NCBI RefSeq assembly: GCF_007671725.1
Contig: NZ_VCNM01000001.1
Location: 1,116,001 to 1,180,000, forward strand
Length of the DNA stretch: 64,000 nucleotides
Direction: 5' to 3'
From: Halorubrum depositum
GTDB taxonomy: Archaea; Halobacteriota; Halobacteria; Halobacteriales; Haloferacaceae
This document shows positions 1 through 7,403 of the stretch, in pieces (within the stretch, counting starts at the first letter, position 1; the number at the start of each line of letters is the position of its first letter). The notes under the pieces are model-generated. The model searched no databases, was not told the DNA's origin, and was given only the letters and a program-made list of their open reading frames with translations. A program made the translations under genes and the position numbers.

Positions 1-170
1 TCCGCGACCTCGCCGGACCGGAGCTCCTCGGGGGTGACGCCGGTCACGTCGCGCTCAGCGGCGACCGCCTCGACCGCGTCGGCGTCGACGTCCGTGACGG
101 CCACCGGATCGAGCGTCTCCCAGTCGCGGCGCGAGAACTCGTCGAGGTACTCCGCGAAGTCGCCTTCCAT
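1..170 (-). CDS. N-terminal fragment of an unrecognised protein (runs off window)
   Basis: An open frame begins at the ATG read from 170 and continues past base 1, giving 56 residues starting MEGDFAEYLDEF. The fragment is acidic and has no signal peptide or membrane segment. I do not recognise the family from this much sequence. The start is the only ATG in the frame and lies just upstream of an A/T-containing stretch (192-200) that could be a weak promoter. The gene is transcribed away from the peroxiredoxin gene next to it in the same direction. Coding on this strand is inferred from haloarchaeal codon bias (G/C third positions) only. Confidence 0.55.
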   Translation of the reverse strand, partial: MEGDFAEYLDEFSRRDWETLDPVAVTDVDADAVEAVAAERDVTGVTPEELRSGEVA

Positions 171-245
171 GAAGTGAACGTCGGCGCGCGCGTCAAATAA
201 TCCCGGCGACCGGGCGGGGTCCGTCACCCCTCCTCGCCGACCCCC

Positions 246-773
246 TCACCACGGCCCGTCGTAGTTCACCCGCGGCCGGTCGACGTCGACGCCGAGGTCG
301 CGGAGCGCCGCGGTCGCGTTCTGGACGGGCGACGGGGCCGGGCGGTCGAGCGCGTCCGTCGTCGCCTCGGCGAACCGGACGGTCCAGTCCCCCCCGATCA
401 CGACCGTCGCGCGGCGCGGAATCTGTGAGTGGCCCTCCCACGACTCGGCGAGCAGGTCGTACGAGTCGGCGACGCCGCCGTGAAAGTCCGAAACGATCGG
501 GAAGGGGAGGTCGAACCGGTCGGCGTACGCGAACCCCGAGTATAGCGAGTCCCCGGTGAGCGCGACGACGGCGAGGTCGTCGCGGCCGTGCCACCCCGCG
601 TCCCGCACCGCGGCGAGCTCTGCCGTGCAGGTCGGGACGAAGTTCGCGGGGGCGAAACAGAGCGCGACCGCCTCGCGGCCGTCGACCAGCCGGAACAGCT
701 CCAGCTCCGCGGCCGTCCCGCCGGTTACCGCGGGGGCGATGAAGTCCGGCGCCTTGCGACCGACGTCTATCAT
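246..773 (-). CDS. Peroxiredoxin (AhpC/TSA, redoxin family)
   Basis: This 175-residue protein has the thioredoxin-fold peroxiredoxin layout. It opens MIDVGRKAPDF, the usual first strand, and the peroxidatic-cysteine segment reads PANFVPTCTAEL with Cys49, matching the PxxxTxxCT signature. Such enzymes reduce hydrogen peroxide or organic hydroperoxides in the cytosol using a thiol donor. I see no obvious resolving cysteine in the C-terminal half, so a 1-Cys mechanism or resolution through Cys39 is possible. An open frame extends 22 codons upstream, but those residues (MRRIEAERPGVGIYRQHAQVSS) lack family similarity, so the start at 773 is preferred. Confidence 0.88.
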   Translation of the reverse strand: MIDVGRKAPDFIAPAVTGGTAAELELFRLVDGREAVALCFAPANFVPTCTAELAAVRDAGWHGRDDLAVVALTGDSLYSGFAYADRFDLPFPIVSDFHGGVADSYDLLAESWEGHSQIPRRATVVIGGDWTVRFAEATTDALDRPAPSPVQNATAALRDLGVDVDRPRVNYDGPW

Positions 774-932
774 GGACGACACCTGCGCGTGCTGTCGGTA
801 AATACCCACCCCCGGTCGTTCGGCCTCGATCCGACGCACTGAGAGCAGAGAGATCGGATGAGATGCTACTATGGGCCCTGCGAGCAGCGCTCACGGTGTA
901 AGAGCTTTACGCGTGGCCGGCCGAGGGAGGTC

Positions 933-1481
933 GTGTTCGACCTCGACGTCGCGACCGCGCTCGCCCTCGTCGAGGGCTACGGCGCCGTCGCGGTGTTCGC
1001 CGTGTTCGCGCTCGAGGGCGCGCTCGTCGGGAAGGTGCTCCCCGCGCGGACGCTGTTCGTGACCGCCGTGGTCGCCGTCGGCGTCGAGGCGATCGCGGTC
1101 CTGCCGGTGTTCGCCGCGGCGGTGATCGGCGCGACCGTCGGCCAGTCGGTCGTCTTCGTCGCCGTCCGGAGGTTCGACGTCGACCCCGCGTCGCTTCCCC
1201 TCGTTCCGATCGGCGAGGGGGGCCTCGACGGGGCGACGCGGTGGTTCGACCGGTGGGGGCTCCCCGCGGTCGCCGCCTCCAACGCGGTCCCCGGCACGCG
1301 CGGGTGGCTCGCGGTCCCGACCGCGAACGCCTCGTCCGTCTCCGCACCGCGGTTCGCCGCCGCGTCGCTGGTCGGGTCCGCCGCGTACGTCGGCGCGCTG
1401 CTCGCGGTCGGTGTCGCCGTGGCGCTGGGTATCGGGGGCGCGGCCGACCTCCTCGGTCCCGAGTTGGCCGCGGCGCTGTAG
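933..1481 (+). CDS. DedA/SNARE-associated-type membrane protein
   Basis: A 182-residue membrane protein starting at GTG with a GGGAGG ribosome-binding site immediately upstream (925-930). Hydrophobic stretches alternate with a central segment (DRWGLPAVAASNAVPGTRGWLAVPTANA) that resembles the DedA re-entrant loop, where Gly/Pro/Arg-rich turns (here PGTRG) precede the last helices. DedA proteins are implicated in lipid flipping and membrane homeostasis, though the exact substrate here cannot be read. The in-frame extension back to 858 encodes Cys/Arg-rich residues unlike a membrane protein and is rejected as the start. It is divergent from the peroxiredoxin gene and convergent with the carboxyltransferase gene. 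Confidence 0.7.
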   Translation: MFDLDVATALALVEGYGAVAVFAVFALEGALVGKVLPARTLFVTAVVAVGVEAIAVLPVFAAAVIGATVGQSVVFVAVRRFDVDPASLPLVPIGEGGLDGATRWFDRWGLPAVAASNAVPGTRGWLAVPTANASSVSAPRFAAASLVGSAAYVGALLAVGVAVALGIGGAADLLGPELAAAL

Positions 1482-1545
1482 CGGTCGGCCGCGTCGCCGG
1501 ACCGTCGGATCGCCCGAACGTCCGCCGTGTCGTCCTGCCGCCCTC

Positions 1546-3357
1546 TCAGAGAACGGTCCCGTGTTTCTTGTCCGGCAGGTCCTTCTCGACGTCCTCGTAG
1601 AACGCGAACCGGGCCGCGAGCTCCTCGCGGAGCGTCGACGGCGGCACGATCTCGTCGATGACGACCTCGCTGGCCATCCGGTGGACGTCGATGTCCTCGC
1701 GGTACTCCTCGCGCAGGCGCGCCTCGGTCTCGGCACGCTCCTCGGGGTCGTCGATCTCGGCGAGCTTCCGCGCGTAGACGGCGTTGATCGCGGCCTCCGG
1801 ACCCATGATCGCGATCTCGCCGGAGGGAAGCCCGATCACGCTCTCGGGGTCGTAGGCCGGCCCGCCCATCGCGTAGATCCCCGCGCCGTACGCCTTCCGG
1901 ACGACGACGGTCTGTTTCGGCACCGTCGCCGAGGAGGTGGCGTAGATCATCTTCTTCCCCTTCTCTAAGATCGCGTCCTTCTCGACCCCCGAGCCGGCCA
2001 TGAACCCCGGCGTGTCACAGAGGTACAACAGGGGGATCTCGTAGGCGTCGCAGGTCCAGATGAACTCGGCGGCCTTCTCGGCGGCGTCGGGGAAGATCGC
2101 GCCCGAGCGCGCCGTCGGCTGGTTGGCGACGACGCCGACCGGCCGCCCGTCGATCCGGCAGAACGCCGTGACGATTTCCGGGCCGTACCCCTCCTTCAGC
2201 TCGAAGACGGACTCCGCGTCGGCGATCCGGTCGAGCAGGTCGCGGGCGTCGTACGCGCGGTTTGGCGACTCGGGGATCAGCTCGTCGATCCCCTCGGGCG
2301 GGAGCTTCGGCGGCTTCGTCTCCCGTTGCGGAGGCTTCTCGCCGGCCCGATCCGGGAGGTAGCCGATCAGGTCGGCGACCAGCTCGCGGGCGTGCTCCTC
2401 GTCGCGGGCGACGAGGTCCGCGGAGCCGGACTCCTCGGCGTGGACGCGGGGCCCGCCCAGCTCCGCCATCTCGATCTCCTCGCCGGTGACCATCTTCACC
2501 ATCCGCGGCGAGGCGATCGCCATCGCGGACATCCCCTCGACCATCACCGTGAAGTCGGCGAAGACGGGCGTGTAGGCGGCGCCGGCGATGCAGGGGCCGT
2601 AGAGGACGCAGATCTGCGGCACGGCGCCGGAGAGCATCGAGTGGTTGTAGTAGTACTTCCCGATCCCCTCGCGGTTGGCGAAGAAGCCGGTCTGCTGGTC
2701 GATCCGCCCGCCGGAGGAGTCCATCAGGTAGAGGACGGGCTTGCCCGTCTTCAGGGCCCGCTGTTGCATTCGGAGGAACTTCTCGACGCCCTTCGCCGCC
2801 ATCGACCCCGCCTTCACGGTGAAGTCGTTGGCCATGAAGTGGACGTCTCGCCCCTCGAACTCGGCCGCGCCGGTGAGCAGGCCGTCGGCGGGGAGCCGGT
2901 CGCCGGAGTCGGACCCGTCCCTCTCGTCGTCGGCGTCGCGGTTCGGCGCGTTCGGGTGCCAGTCGTCGAACGCGGCGAACTTCCCGTCCTCGAAGTGGAG
3001 GCCCGCCGAGTCGCCGTCGGTCGCGTCGCCCGCGCCGCGCGTCCCGCCCTCGCCGCCGAACCAGAGGTCGAGCCGGTCGCGGACGAACAGCTTCCCCTGC
3101 TCGGGGATCCGCTCCCGGTACTTCTCCGGACCGCCCTCCAGGATGTCGTCGATCTCCGCTTGCAGGGCGCGCTCGCGGTCGGTGGGGCCGAGGTCGTCGT
3201 CGAGGGGGTACGCCGTCTCGGGGGGCTCGGCGCTCGCGGCGGGCTCCGCCGCGTCGCCGACGTGGACGTCGACGTCGACGCCGAGGTGCTCGGCGAGCGA
3301 CTTCGCGATCGCCTCGGCCTCCTCCGGCGTCGCCGCCGCGCCGACGTGGACTTTCAT
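1546..3357 (-). CDS. Acyl-CoA carboxylase carboxyltransferase subunit with N-terminal small-subunit-like domain
   Basis: The 603-residue protein is about 85 residues longer than a standard propionyl/acetyl-CoA carboxylase beta subunit (about 515). Residues from about 85 on form the two crotonase-fold halves, with the acyl-CoA and carboxybiotin oxyanion-hole Gly-Gly and Gly-Ala segments (SGGRIDQQTG, CIAGAAYTPV, DTPGFMAGSG, KAYGAGIYAMGG). The first about 35 residues (MKVHVGAAATPEEAEAIAKS) look like the tiny separate epsilon/PccX-type subunit of haloarchaeal propionyl-CoA carboxylase, joined by an acidic linker. It would transfer carboxyl from biotin to acyl-CoA. No biotin carrier or carboxylase subunit lies nearby, so its partner is encoded elsewhere. 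The Met at 3357 is chosen because upstream in-frame residues are not family-like. Confidence 0.88.
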   Translation of the reverse strand: MKVHVGAAATPEEAEAIAKSLAEHLGVDVDVHVGDAAEPAASAEPPETAYPLDDDLGPTDRERALQAEIDDILEGGPEKYRERIPEQGKLFVRDRLDLWFGGEGGTRGAGDATDGDSAGLHFEDGKFAAFDDWHPNAPNRDADDERDGSDSGDRLPADGLLTGAAEFEGRDVHFMANDFTVKAGSMAAKGVEKFLRMQQRALKTGKPVLYLMDSSGGRIDQQTGFFANREGIGKYYYNHSMLSGAVPQICVLYGPCIAGAAYTPVFADFTVMVEGMSAMAIASPRMVKMVTGEEIEMAELGGPRVHAEESGSADLVARDEEHARELVADLIGYLPDRAGEKPPQRETKPPKLPPEGIDELIPESPNRAYDARDLLDRIADAESVFELKEGYGPEIVTAFCRIDGRPVGVVANQPTARSGAIFPDAAEKAAEFIWTCDAYEIPLLYLCDTPGFMAGSGVEKDAILEKGKKMIYATSSATVPKQTVVVRKAYGAGIYAMGGPAYDPESVIGLPSGEIAIMGPEAAINAVYARKLAEIDDPEERAETEARLREEYREDIDVHRMASEVVIDEIVPPSTLREELAARFAFYEDVEKDLPDKKHGTVL

Positions 3358-3435
3358 GGGCGCAAGATTTGCGGTAGATCCTAAACAGTTTTCCATGCGG
3401 GTCCGGCCGGACCGGACCCGATTCGACGGCGTGAG

Positions 3436-4347
3436 TCAGTCGAGCGCCGTTTTCAACCGCTCGACCAACTCCTCGTTGCCGACGTACAGCGGCACGCGGT
3501 CGTGAACGCCCTCGGGCTCGACGTCGAGGATGTCGATGTCGCCGTCCGTGGCGGCCCCGCCCGCCCGCTCGACGATGTAGGCGATCGGGTTCGCCTCGAA
3601 GGAGAGCCGGAGCTTCCCGTCCGGCGCGTCGACGAGGGCGGGGTACGCGAAGATGCCGCCGTAGGTGAGCACCTGGTTCACGTCGCCGACCATGGCGCCG
3701 CCGTACCGGAGCTTCAGCTCGTCTTCGACCTCGCGCGCGAAGGCGGTGAAGTCGTCCGGCCAGTCCGGGACGCGCCCGCCGAACCCGTAGACGAGGGGGT
3801 CGCCGGGGAGCCGCAGGTCGTCCTCGACGACCGAGCGGGTGACCGACCCCTCGGAGTCCGCCTCGACCACCTCCTCGCGAACGCCGGCGTCGTCGGCGAC
3901 GACCATCGTCGTGATCGGGCCGTAGAGGACGTAGCCGGCGGCGACGAGGTCTCTCCCGGTCGCGGGGAGGGGCGCGTCGTAGATCCCGACGACGGTGCCC
4001 ATCGCGTTGTTCGACCGGAGGTTCGAGGAGCCGTCGAGGGGGTCGATCGCGACCGCGTAGGGGCCGCCGTCCGCGTCGCTCCCGACCGCGCCGCCGGCGT
4101 CGACGGCGGCCTCGCGCTCCTCGCTGACGAACGAGCCGACGCCGTCGATCGCGGTGAGCGCCTCGCCGAGCAGCTCGTCGGCGTACAGGTCGCCGGCCAG
4201 GACGCTCTCGCCCGAGGGGTTGTCGGTCCCGCTCTCGACGCGGCGACCGGGCAGCGCGGCGCGGATCTCGGGGGCCGTCTCGGCGACCGCGTCGAAGACG
4301 GCCTCGACGGTCGGGTCCGGATCGCGGTCCGAGACAGGGTCAGTCAT
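3436..4347 (-). CDS. Fructose-1,6-bisphosphatase (inositol-phosphatase superfamily, class I type)
   Basis: A 303-residue phosphatase with the metal-binding signature DPLDGSSN and an upstream Glu-rich segment (FVSEEREA) that supplies further Mg2+ ligands. The segment LKLRYGGAMVGDVNQVLTYGG matches the sugar-phosphate-binding region of class I fructose-bisphosphatases. It removes the C1 phosphate of fructose 1,6-bisphosphate in gluconeogenesis. Its ATG overlaps the stop codon of the upstream aldolase gene by one base (TGATG), so the two are almost certainly co-transcribed and translationally coupled, putting consecutive gluconeogenic steps in one operon. Confidence 0.9.
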   Translation of the reverse strand: MTDPVSDRDPDPTVEAVFDAVAETAPEIRAALPGRRVESGTDNPSGESVLAGDLYADELLGEALTAIDGVGSFVSEEREAAVDAGGAVGSDADGGPYAVAIDPLDGSSNLRSNNAMGTVVGIYDAPLPATGRDLVAAGYVLYGPITTMVVADDAGVREEVVEADSEGSVTRSVVEDDLRLPGDPLVYGFGGRVPDWPDDFTAFAREVEDELKLRYGGAMVGDVNQVLTYGGIFAYPALVDAPDGKLRLSFEANPIAYIVERAGGAATDGDIDILDVEPEGVHDRVPLYVGNEELVERLKTALD

Positions 4348-5150
4348 CAGTCGTCGCTCTCGGCGACGGCCAGCGCCTCGGCCGGGTCGGCCTCCTGGAA
4401 GACCACGGCCTCCAGCGCGTCGAGGATGCGCTCGGGGTCGTCGCGCTGGAAGACGTTCCGGCCGACGGCGATCCCGGTCGCGCCCGCGTCGATGGCGTTC
4501 GAGACGTTCCGGAGGAACGCCTTGTCGTCGCGCATCGTCCCGCCGGACATCACGACGTTGGCGGGGCCGGCCATCTCGACGGCGTCGCCCATCGCCTCGG
4601 GTGAGCCGGGGTACTTCACTTTCACCACGTCGGCGCCGAGCTCTAAGCCGAGCCGCGCGCCGTACGAGATGACGTCCGGGCTCCCGTCGTTGCGGAGCCC
4701 CTGCCCGCGGGGGTACGACCACATGACGACCCCCATGTCGTGCTCGCGGGCGCCCTCCTGCGCCTCCCGGAACTCCTCGGCCATCTCGATCTCGTGGTTC
4801 GACCCGCCGTACACCGTGAACCCGATCGCGTCGGCGCCGAGTCCGGCGGCGTATTCGGCCGTGCAGTTGACCGCGCTGTTCGGCTCGCCCATCCAGAGGT
4901 TCGAGGTTCCGTTGAGCTTCAACAGAAGGTTCACCTCGTCCTCGTAGTCGGGGTAGTACGCCTCGGCGACCCCCTTCTGGACGGCCAGCGCGGTGACCGC
5001 CTCGTGGGTGGCGAGCTCGAAGATCCGCTCGGGGTCCGCCGTGTCGGGGTTCGGTTCGAAGTCGACCGGCCCGTGCTCGAGACCGTGGTCGTACGCGAGG
5101 ATCAGCGACTTACCGTCCCGCGAGATGTTGTCGGCGGCGTGAGGAAGCAT
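4347..5150 (-). CDS. Class I (archaeal-type) fructose-bisphosphate aldolase
   Basis: A 267-residue TIM-barrel enzyme of the DhnA/FbaB-like archaeal class I family. The Schiff-base lysine lies in the strand ADVVKVKYPGSPEAM, followed by the phosphate-binding loops VVMSGGTMRD and TGIAVGRNVFQ. It interconverts fructose 1,6-bisphosphate with triose phosphates. A paralogous family member makes an aromatic-pathway intermediate (ADH synthase), but the overlap with fructose-1,6-bisphosphatase argues for aldolase. A TATA-like TTTTTTAT on the minus strand (5171-5178) lies 21-28 bases before the ATG, so the transcript is likely leaderless or nearly so. Confidence 0.88.
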   Translation of the reverse strand: MLPHAADNISRDGKSLILAYDHGLEHGPVDFEPNPDTADPERIFELATHEAVTALAVQKGVAEAYYPDYEDEVNLLLKLNGTSNLWMGEPNSAVNCTAEYAAGLGADAIGFTVYGGSNHEIEMAEEFREAQEGAREHDMGVVMWSYPRGQGLRNDGSPDVISYGARLGLELGADVVKVKYPGSPEAMGDAVEMAGPANVVMSGGTMRDDKAFLRNVSNAIDAGATGIAVGRNVFQRDDPERILDALEAVVFQEADPAEALAVAESDD

Positions 5151-5170
5151 CAGTTCGTACTCCCGTTACA

Positions 5171-5180
5171 TCGATAAAAA
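5171..5180 (-). promoter_or_regulatory. TATA-like box of the aldolase/bisphosphatase operon
   Basis: The minus strand reads CGTTTTTTAT here, about 25 bases before the aldolase ATG, the spacing expected for a leaderless haloarchaeal promoter. Confidence 0.5.
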
Positions 5181-5334
5181 ACGCTATGGTCGTTTCGGCG
5201 GACGTAAAGAAACGGATTCGACGGGCTCCGCGCGTTTCGCTCCGCTCCGGAACGGATTCGAGACAGATGGAATTACTACTCAAATAGTTAATTATCAATC
5301 GTTCGCAACGAACGGCTCCCGGGCGCGACGGTAT

Positions 5335-5414
5335 CCGTCTCAGAGCCGACACGCTCCGGTCGCGGAGTCGACACGCCGCGGTTACGGACCCGACTCGCCG
5401 CGGTCGCGGAGCCG
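5335..5414. repeat. Four degenerate 22-bp units upstream of the 3-hydroxyacyl-CoA dehydrogenase promoter
   Basis: Units begin at 5335, 5357, 5379 and 5401 and share a CGGTCGCGGAGTCGACACGC-like sequence. Units two to four keep a 22-bp period and end at the TATA-like box (5417-5423). They could be a simple amplified spacer or a set of phased regulator sites; nothing in the sequence decides this. Confidence 0.5.
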
Positions 5415-5416
5415 CA

Positions 5417-5423
5417 ATACTTA
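5417..5423 (+). promoter_or_regulatory. TATA-like box of the 3-hydroxyacyl-CoA dehydrogenase gene
   Basis: ATACTTA lies about 30 bases before the ATG at 5450 in an otherwise GC-rich spacer, consistent with an archaeal promoter and a short or absent leader. Confidence 0.45.
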
Positions 5424-5449
5424 CCAGCCGCGGCGCGACAGCGACCTCC

Positions 5450-6313
5450 ATGCGGGAGCTATCCGACATCGACGTCGTCGGCGTGGTGGGGGCCGGTACG
5501 ATGGGCAACGGGATCGCGCAGGTCGCCGCGACCGCCGGCTACGAGGTCGTGATGCGCGACATCGAGCAGGAGTACGTCGATCGCGGCCTCGACAGCATCG
5601 ACGACAGCCTCGATCGGCTGGCGGCGAAGGACGCCCTCGACGAGGAGCCGGCGGCGATCCGCGACCGGATCGCGGGCACCACCGCCCTCGCCGACCTCGC
5701 GTCCGCGGACGTCGTCGTCGAGGCGGCGGTCGAGGACATGGACGTGAAACGCGACGTGTTCGCCGACCTCGACGAGGTGACCGACGACGACGTCGTCCTC
5801 GCGACGAACACCTCGACGCTGTCGATCACGACCATCGCGAGCGCCACGGACCGCGCGGGCGACGTGATCGGCCTCCACTTCATGAACCCGGTGCCGATCA
5901 TGGACGGCGTGGAGGTCGTCGTCGGGGAGCGCACCGCGGACGCGGTCGTCGAGTTCGCGCACGCCTTCGCCGCGGCCCTCGGCAAGGAGACGTGGGAGTC
6001 CGACGACAAGCCCGGCTTCGTCACGAACCGCATCCTGATGCCGTGGATCAACGAGGGCGTCCGGGCCTACGACGAGGGCGTCGCCGAGAAGGCCGACATC
6101 GACCGAGGGATGAAGCTCGGGACGAACGTCCCGATGGGCCCCTTAGAGCTCGCCGACCACATCGGGCTCGACGTGGTGTTAGACGCCAGCGAGACGCTCC
6201 ACGCCGAGCTCGGCGACCGCTACAAGCCGGCGTACCTCGTCAAGCGCAAGGTGGAGGCCGGCGACCTCGGGAAGAAGACGGGCCGCGGGTTCTACGAGTA
6301 CGAAGACGAGTAA
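5450..6313 (+). CDS. 3-hydroxyacyl-CoA dehydrogenase (single-function)
   Basis: A 287-residue, NAD(P)-dependent dehydrogenase. The Rossmann motif VVGAGTMGNGIAQVAA is at the N-terminus. The catalytic His lies in GLHFMNPVP with the supporting Glu in VVVEAAVED, and the C-terminal domain ends in the family's GKKTGRGFYEY. It oxidises 3-hydroxyacyl-CoA to 3-ketoacyl-CoA in the cytosol, in beta-oxidation or in the reverse direction for 3-hydroxybutyryl-CoA. Length is normal for the stand-alone family. An acyl-CoA dehydrogenase gene lies 35 kb away; the two are not one operon. Substrate chain length cannot be told from sequence. Confidence 0.92.
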   Translation: MRELSDIDVVGVVGAGTMGNGIAQVAATAGYEVVMRDIEQEYVDRGLDSIDDSLDRLAAKDALDEEPAAIRDRIAGTTALADLASADVVVEAAVEDMDVKRDVFADLDEVTDDDVVLATNTSTLSITTIASATDRAGDVIGLHFMNPVPIMDGVEVVVGERTADAVVEFAHAFAAALGKETWESDDKPGFVTNRILMPWINEGVRAYDEGVAEKADIDRGMKLGTNVPMGPLELADHIGLDVVLDASETLHAELGDRYKPAYLVKRKVEAGDLGKKTGRGFYEYEDE

Positions 6314-6324
6314 CTGAGTCCGAC

Positions 6325-6999
6325 TCAGGCGCCCTTCGCCTTCCGGTCGTCGTCCGCGGTCCACCGCCGCGCACCGGGGAGGAGCCCGACCAGCTTCGTC
6401 ACGTAGCCGAACCGGAATAGCCCGAGCTGCGAGAGCGCGCCGAGGGCGAAGACGGCCACGAAGACCGGCGCGGCGACGTCGAACAGGAGCGGCTCGACCG
6501 ACGGCCCGGCGGCGGCCGCGTCCAGCGTCGCCGGGGTGATCGACCGCGACGCGAACGCCGCGCCGATGAACGCCGTCGAGACGACGAGCGTCGTCCGGCT
6601 CAGGACGAATCCGAACAGCGCGCCGACCGCGACGCCCGCGAGCGTCGCGCCGACGAGCAGCAGCGTCCCCTCGAACCCGGCCGCGTCGGCCGCGTACAGC
6701 GGCCCGACCGCGAACCGGCCGGCGAAGCCGCCGACCAGTCCGCCGATGGCGACGACGGCGAAGGAGAGCCCGGCGTACGCGAGGAAGCCGCCGACCGCGG
6801 CGCCGATCGCGACCGCGACCCCCGTCAGGACCGGCCCGTCGACCGCGATCAGCCCGACGAGACTCGGCGCGGCGAGGTAGCCCGCGCCGCCCCCGACGAG
6901 CAGCCCGGTCAGCGTGACGGCGTAGACGGAAACCGCGGCGCCGACGAACGCGAGGAGGAGTCCGGCGAGGACGAGTCCGGCGTTGACTGGGGTGAGCAT
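6325..6999 (-). CDS. Multi-pass membrane protein, DUF4203-like
   Basis: The 224 residues are dominated by Gly/Ala/Val/Leu helices. I count about six or seven membrane segments, with repeated glycine-rich turns (LLVGGGAGYLAAP, IGGLVGGFAGRFAVG, GVAVGALFGFVLS) typical of the TM198/DUF4203 group. The C-terminal tail (GARRWTADDDRKAKGA) is charged and probably cytosolic. Function is unknown. It converges with the 3-hydroxyacyl-CoA dehydrogenase gene with only 11 bases between the stops. Confidence 0.65.
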   Translation of the reverse strand: MLTPVNAGLVLAGLLLAFVGAAVSVYAVTLTGLLVGGGAGYLAAPSLVGLIAVDGPVLTGVAVAIGAAVGGFLAYAGLSFAVVAIGGLVGGFAGRFAVGPLYAADAAGFEGTLLLVGATLAGVAVGALFGFVLSRTTLVVSTAFIGAAFASRSITPATLDAAAAGPSVEPLLFDVAAPVFVAVFALGALSQLGLFRFGYVTKLVGLLPGARRWTADDDRKAKGA

Positions 7000-7090
7000 A
7001 TTGGCGTCTTCTCGCCGGCGACGGATAAAAGTCGCCGGACCGTGCGGCCGCGACGTCGACGCCGGAGAGAGCGGTCCGGGCCCGTCGGTC

Positions 7091-7369
7091 TCACCGCGCC
7101 CGCCGTCCCGCCCGCCGGTCGACGTGGCGGGTGTAGCCGCCGACGGCGAGGCCGAAGCCGACGACGAGCAGCAGGAAGCCGAACAGCCGGCTCGTCCCGA
7201 TCGTCAGCATCGCGAGGAGCAGGCCGAAGGCGAACGCGAAGACGCCGGCGACGGCCACCCCGACGTCGACGAGCGGCGACGGCTGGACCGCCTCGCAGTG
7301 CGGGCAGACCCGGGCGTCGCTCGCGATCGGCTCGCGGCAGTCGACGCAGCGGACGCGGTCGTTCGACAC
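7091..7369 (-). CDS. Small zinc-ribbon membrane protein
   Basis: A 92-residue protein with an N-terminal zinc ribbon (CVDCREP...CPHCEAV, two CxxC pairs) followed by two hydrophobic helices (GVAVAGVFAFAFGLLLAML and LFGFLLLVVGFGLAVGGY) and an Arg-rich end. This 'zinc ribbon plus hairpin of helices' plan is common in haloarchaea but has no assigned role. The start gives MSNDRVRCVDC and matches this class of proteins. Confidence 0.75.
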   Translation of the reverse strand: MSNDRVRCVDCREPIASDARVCPHCEAVQPSPLVDVGVAVAGVFAFAFGLLLAMLTIGTSRLFGFLLLVVGFGLAVGGYTRHVDRRAGRRAR

Positions 7370-7403
7370 GGGCCTCCGTTCGAGCCGAGGTCGGTTATAC
7401 GCT

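Noticed and set aside
2326-3384. Long open frame antisense to the carboxyltransferase
   Set aside because: High GC keeps antisense frames open. Its translation is Arg/Gly/Val-rich with no motif, while the opposite strand encodes a clear carboxyltransferase.
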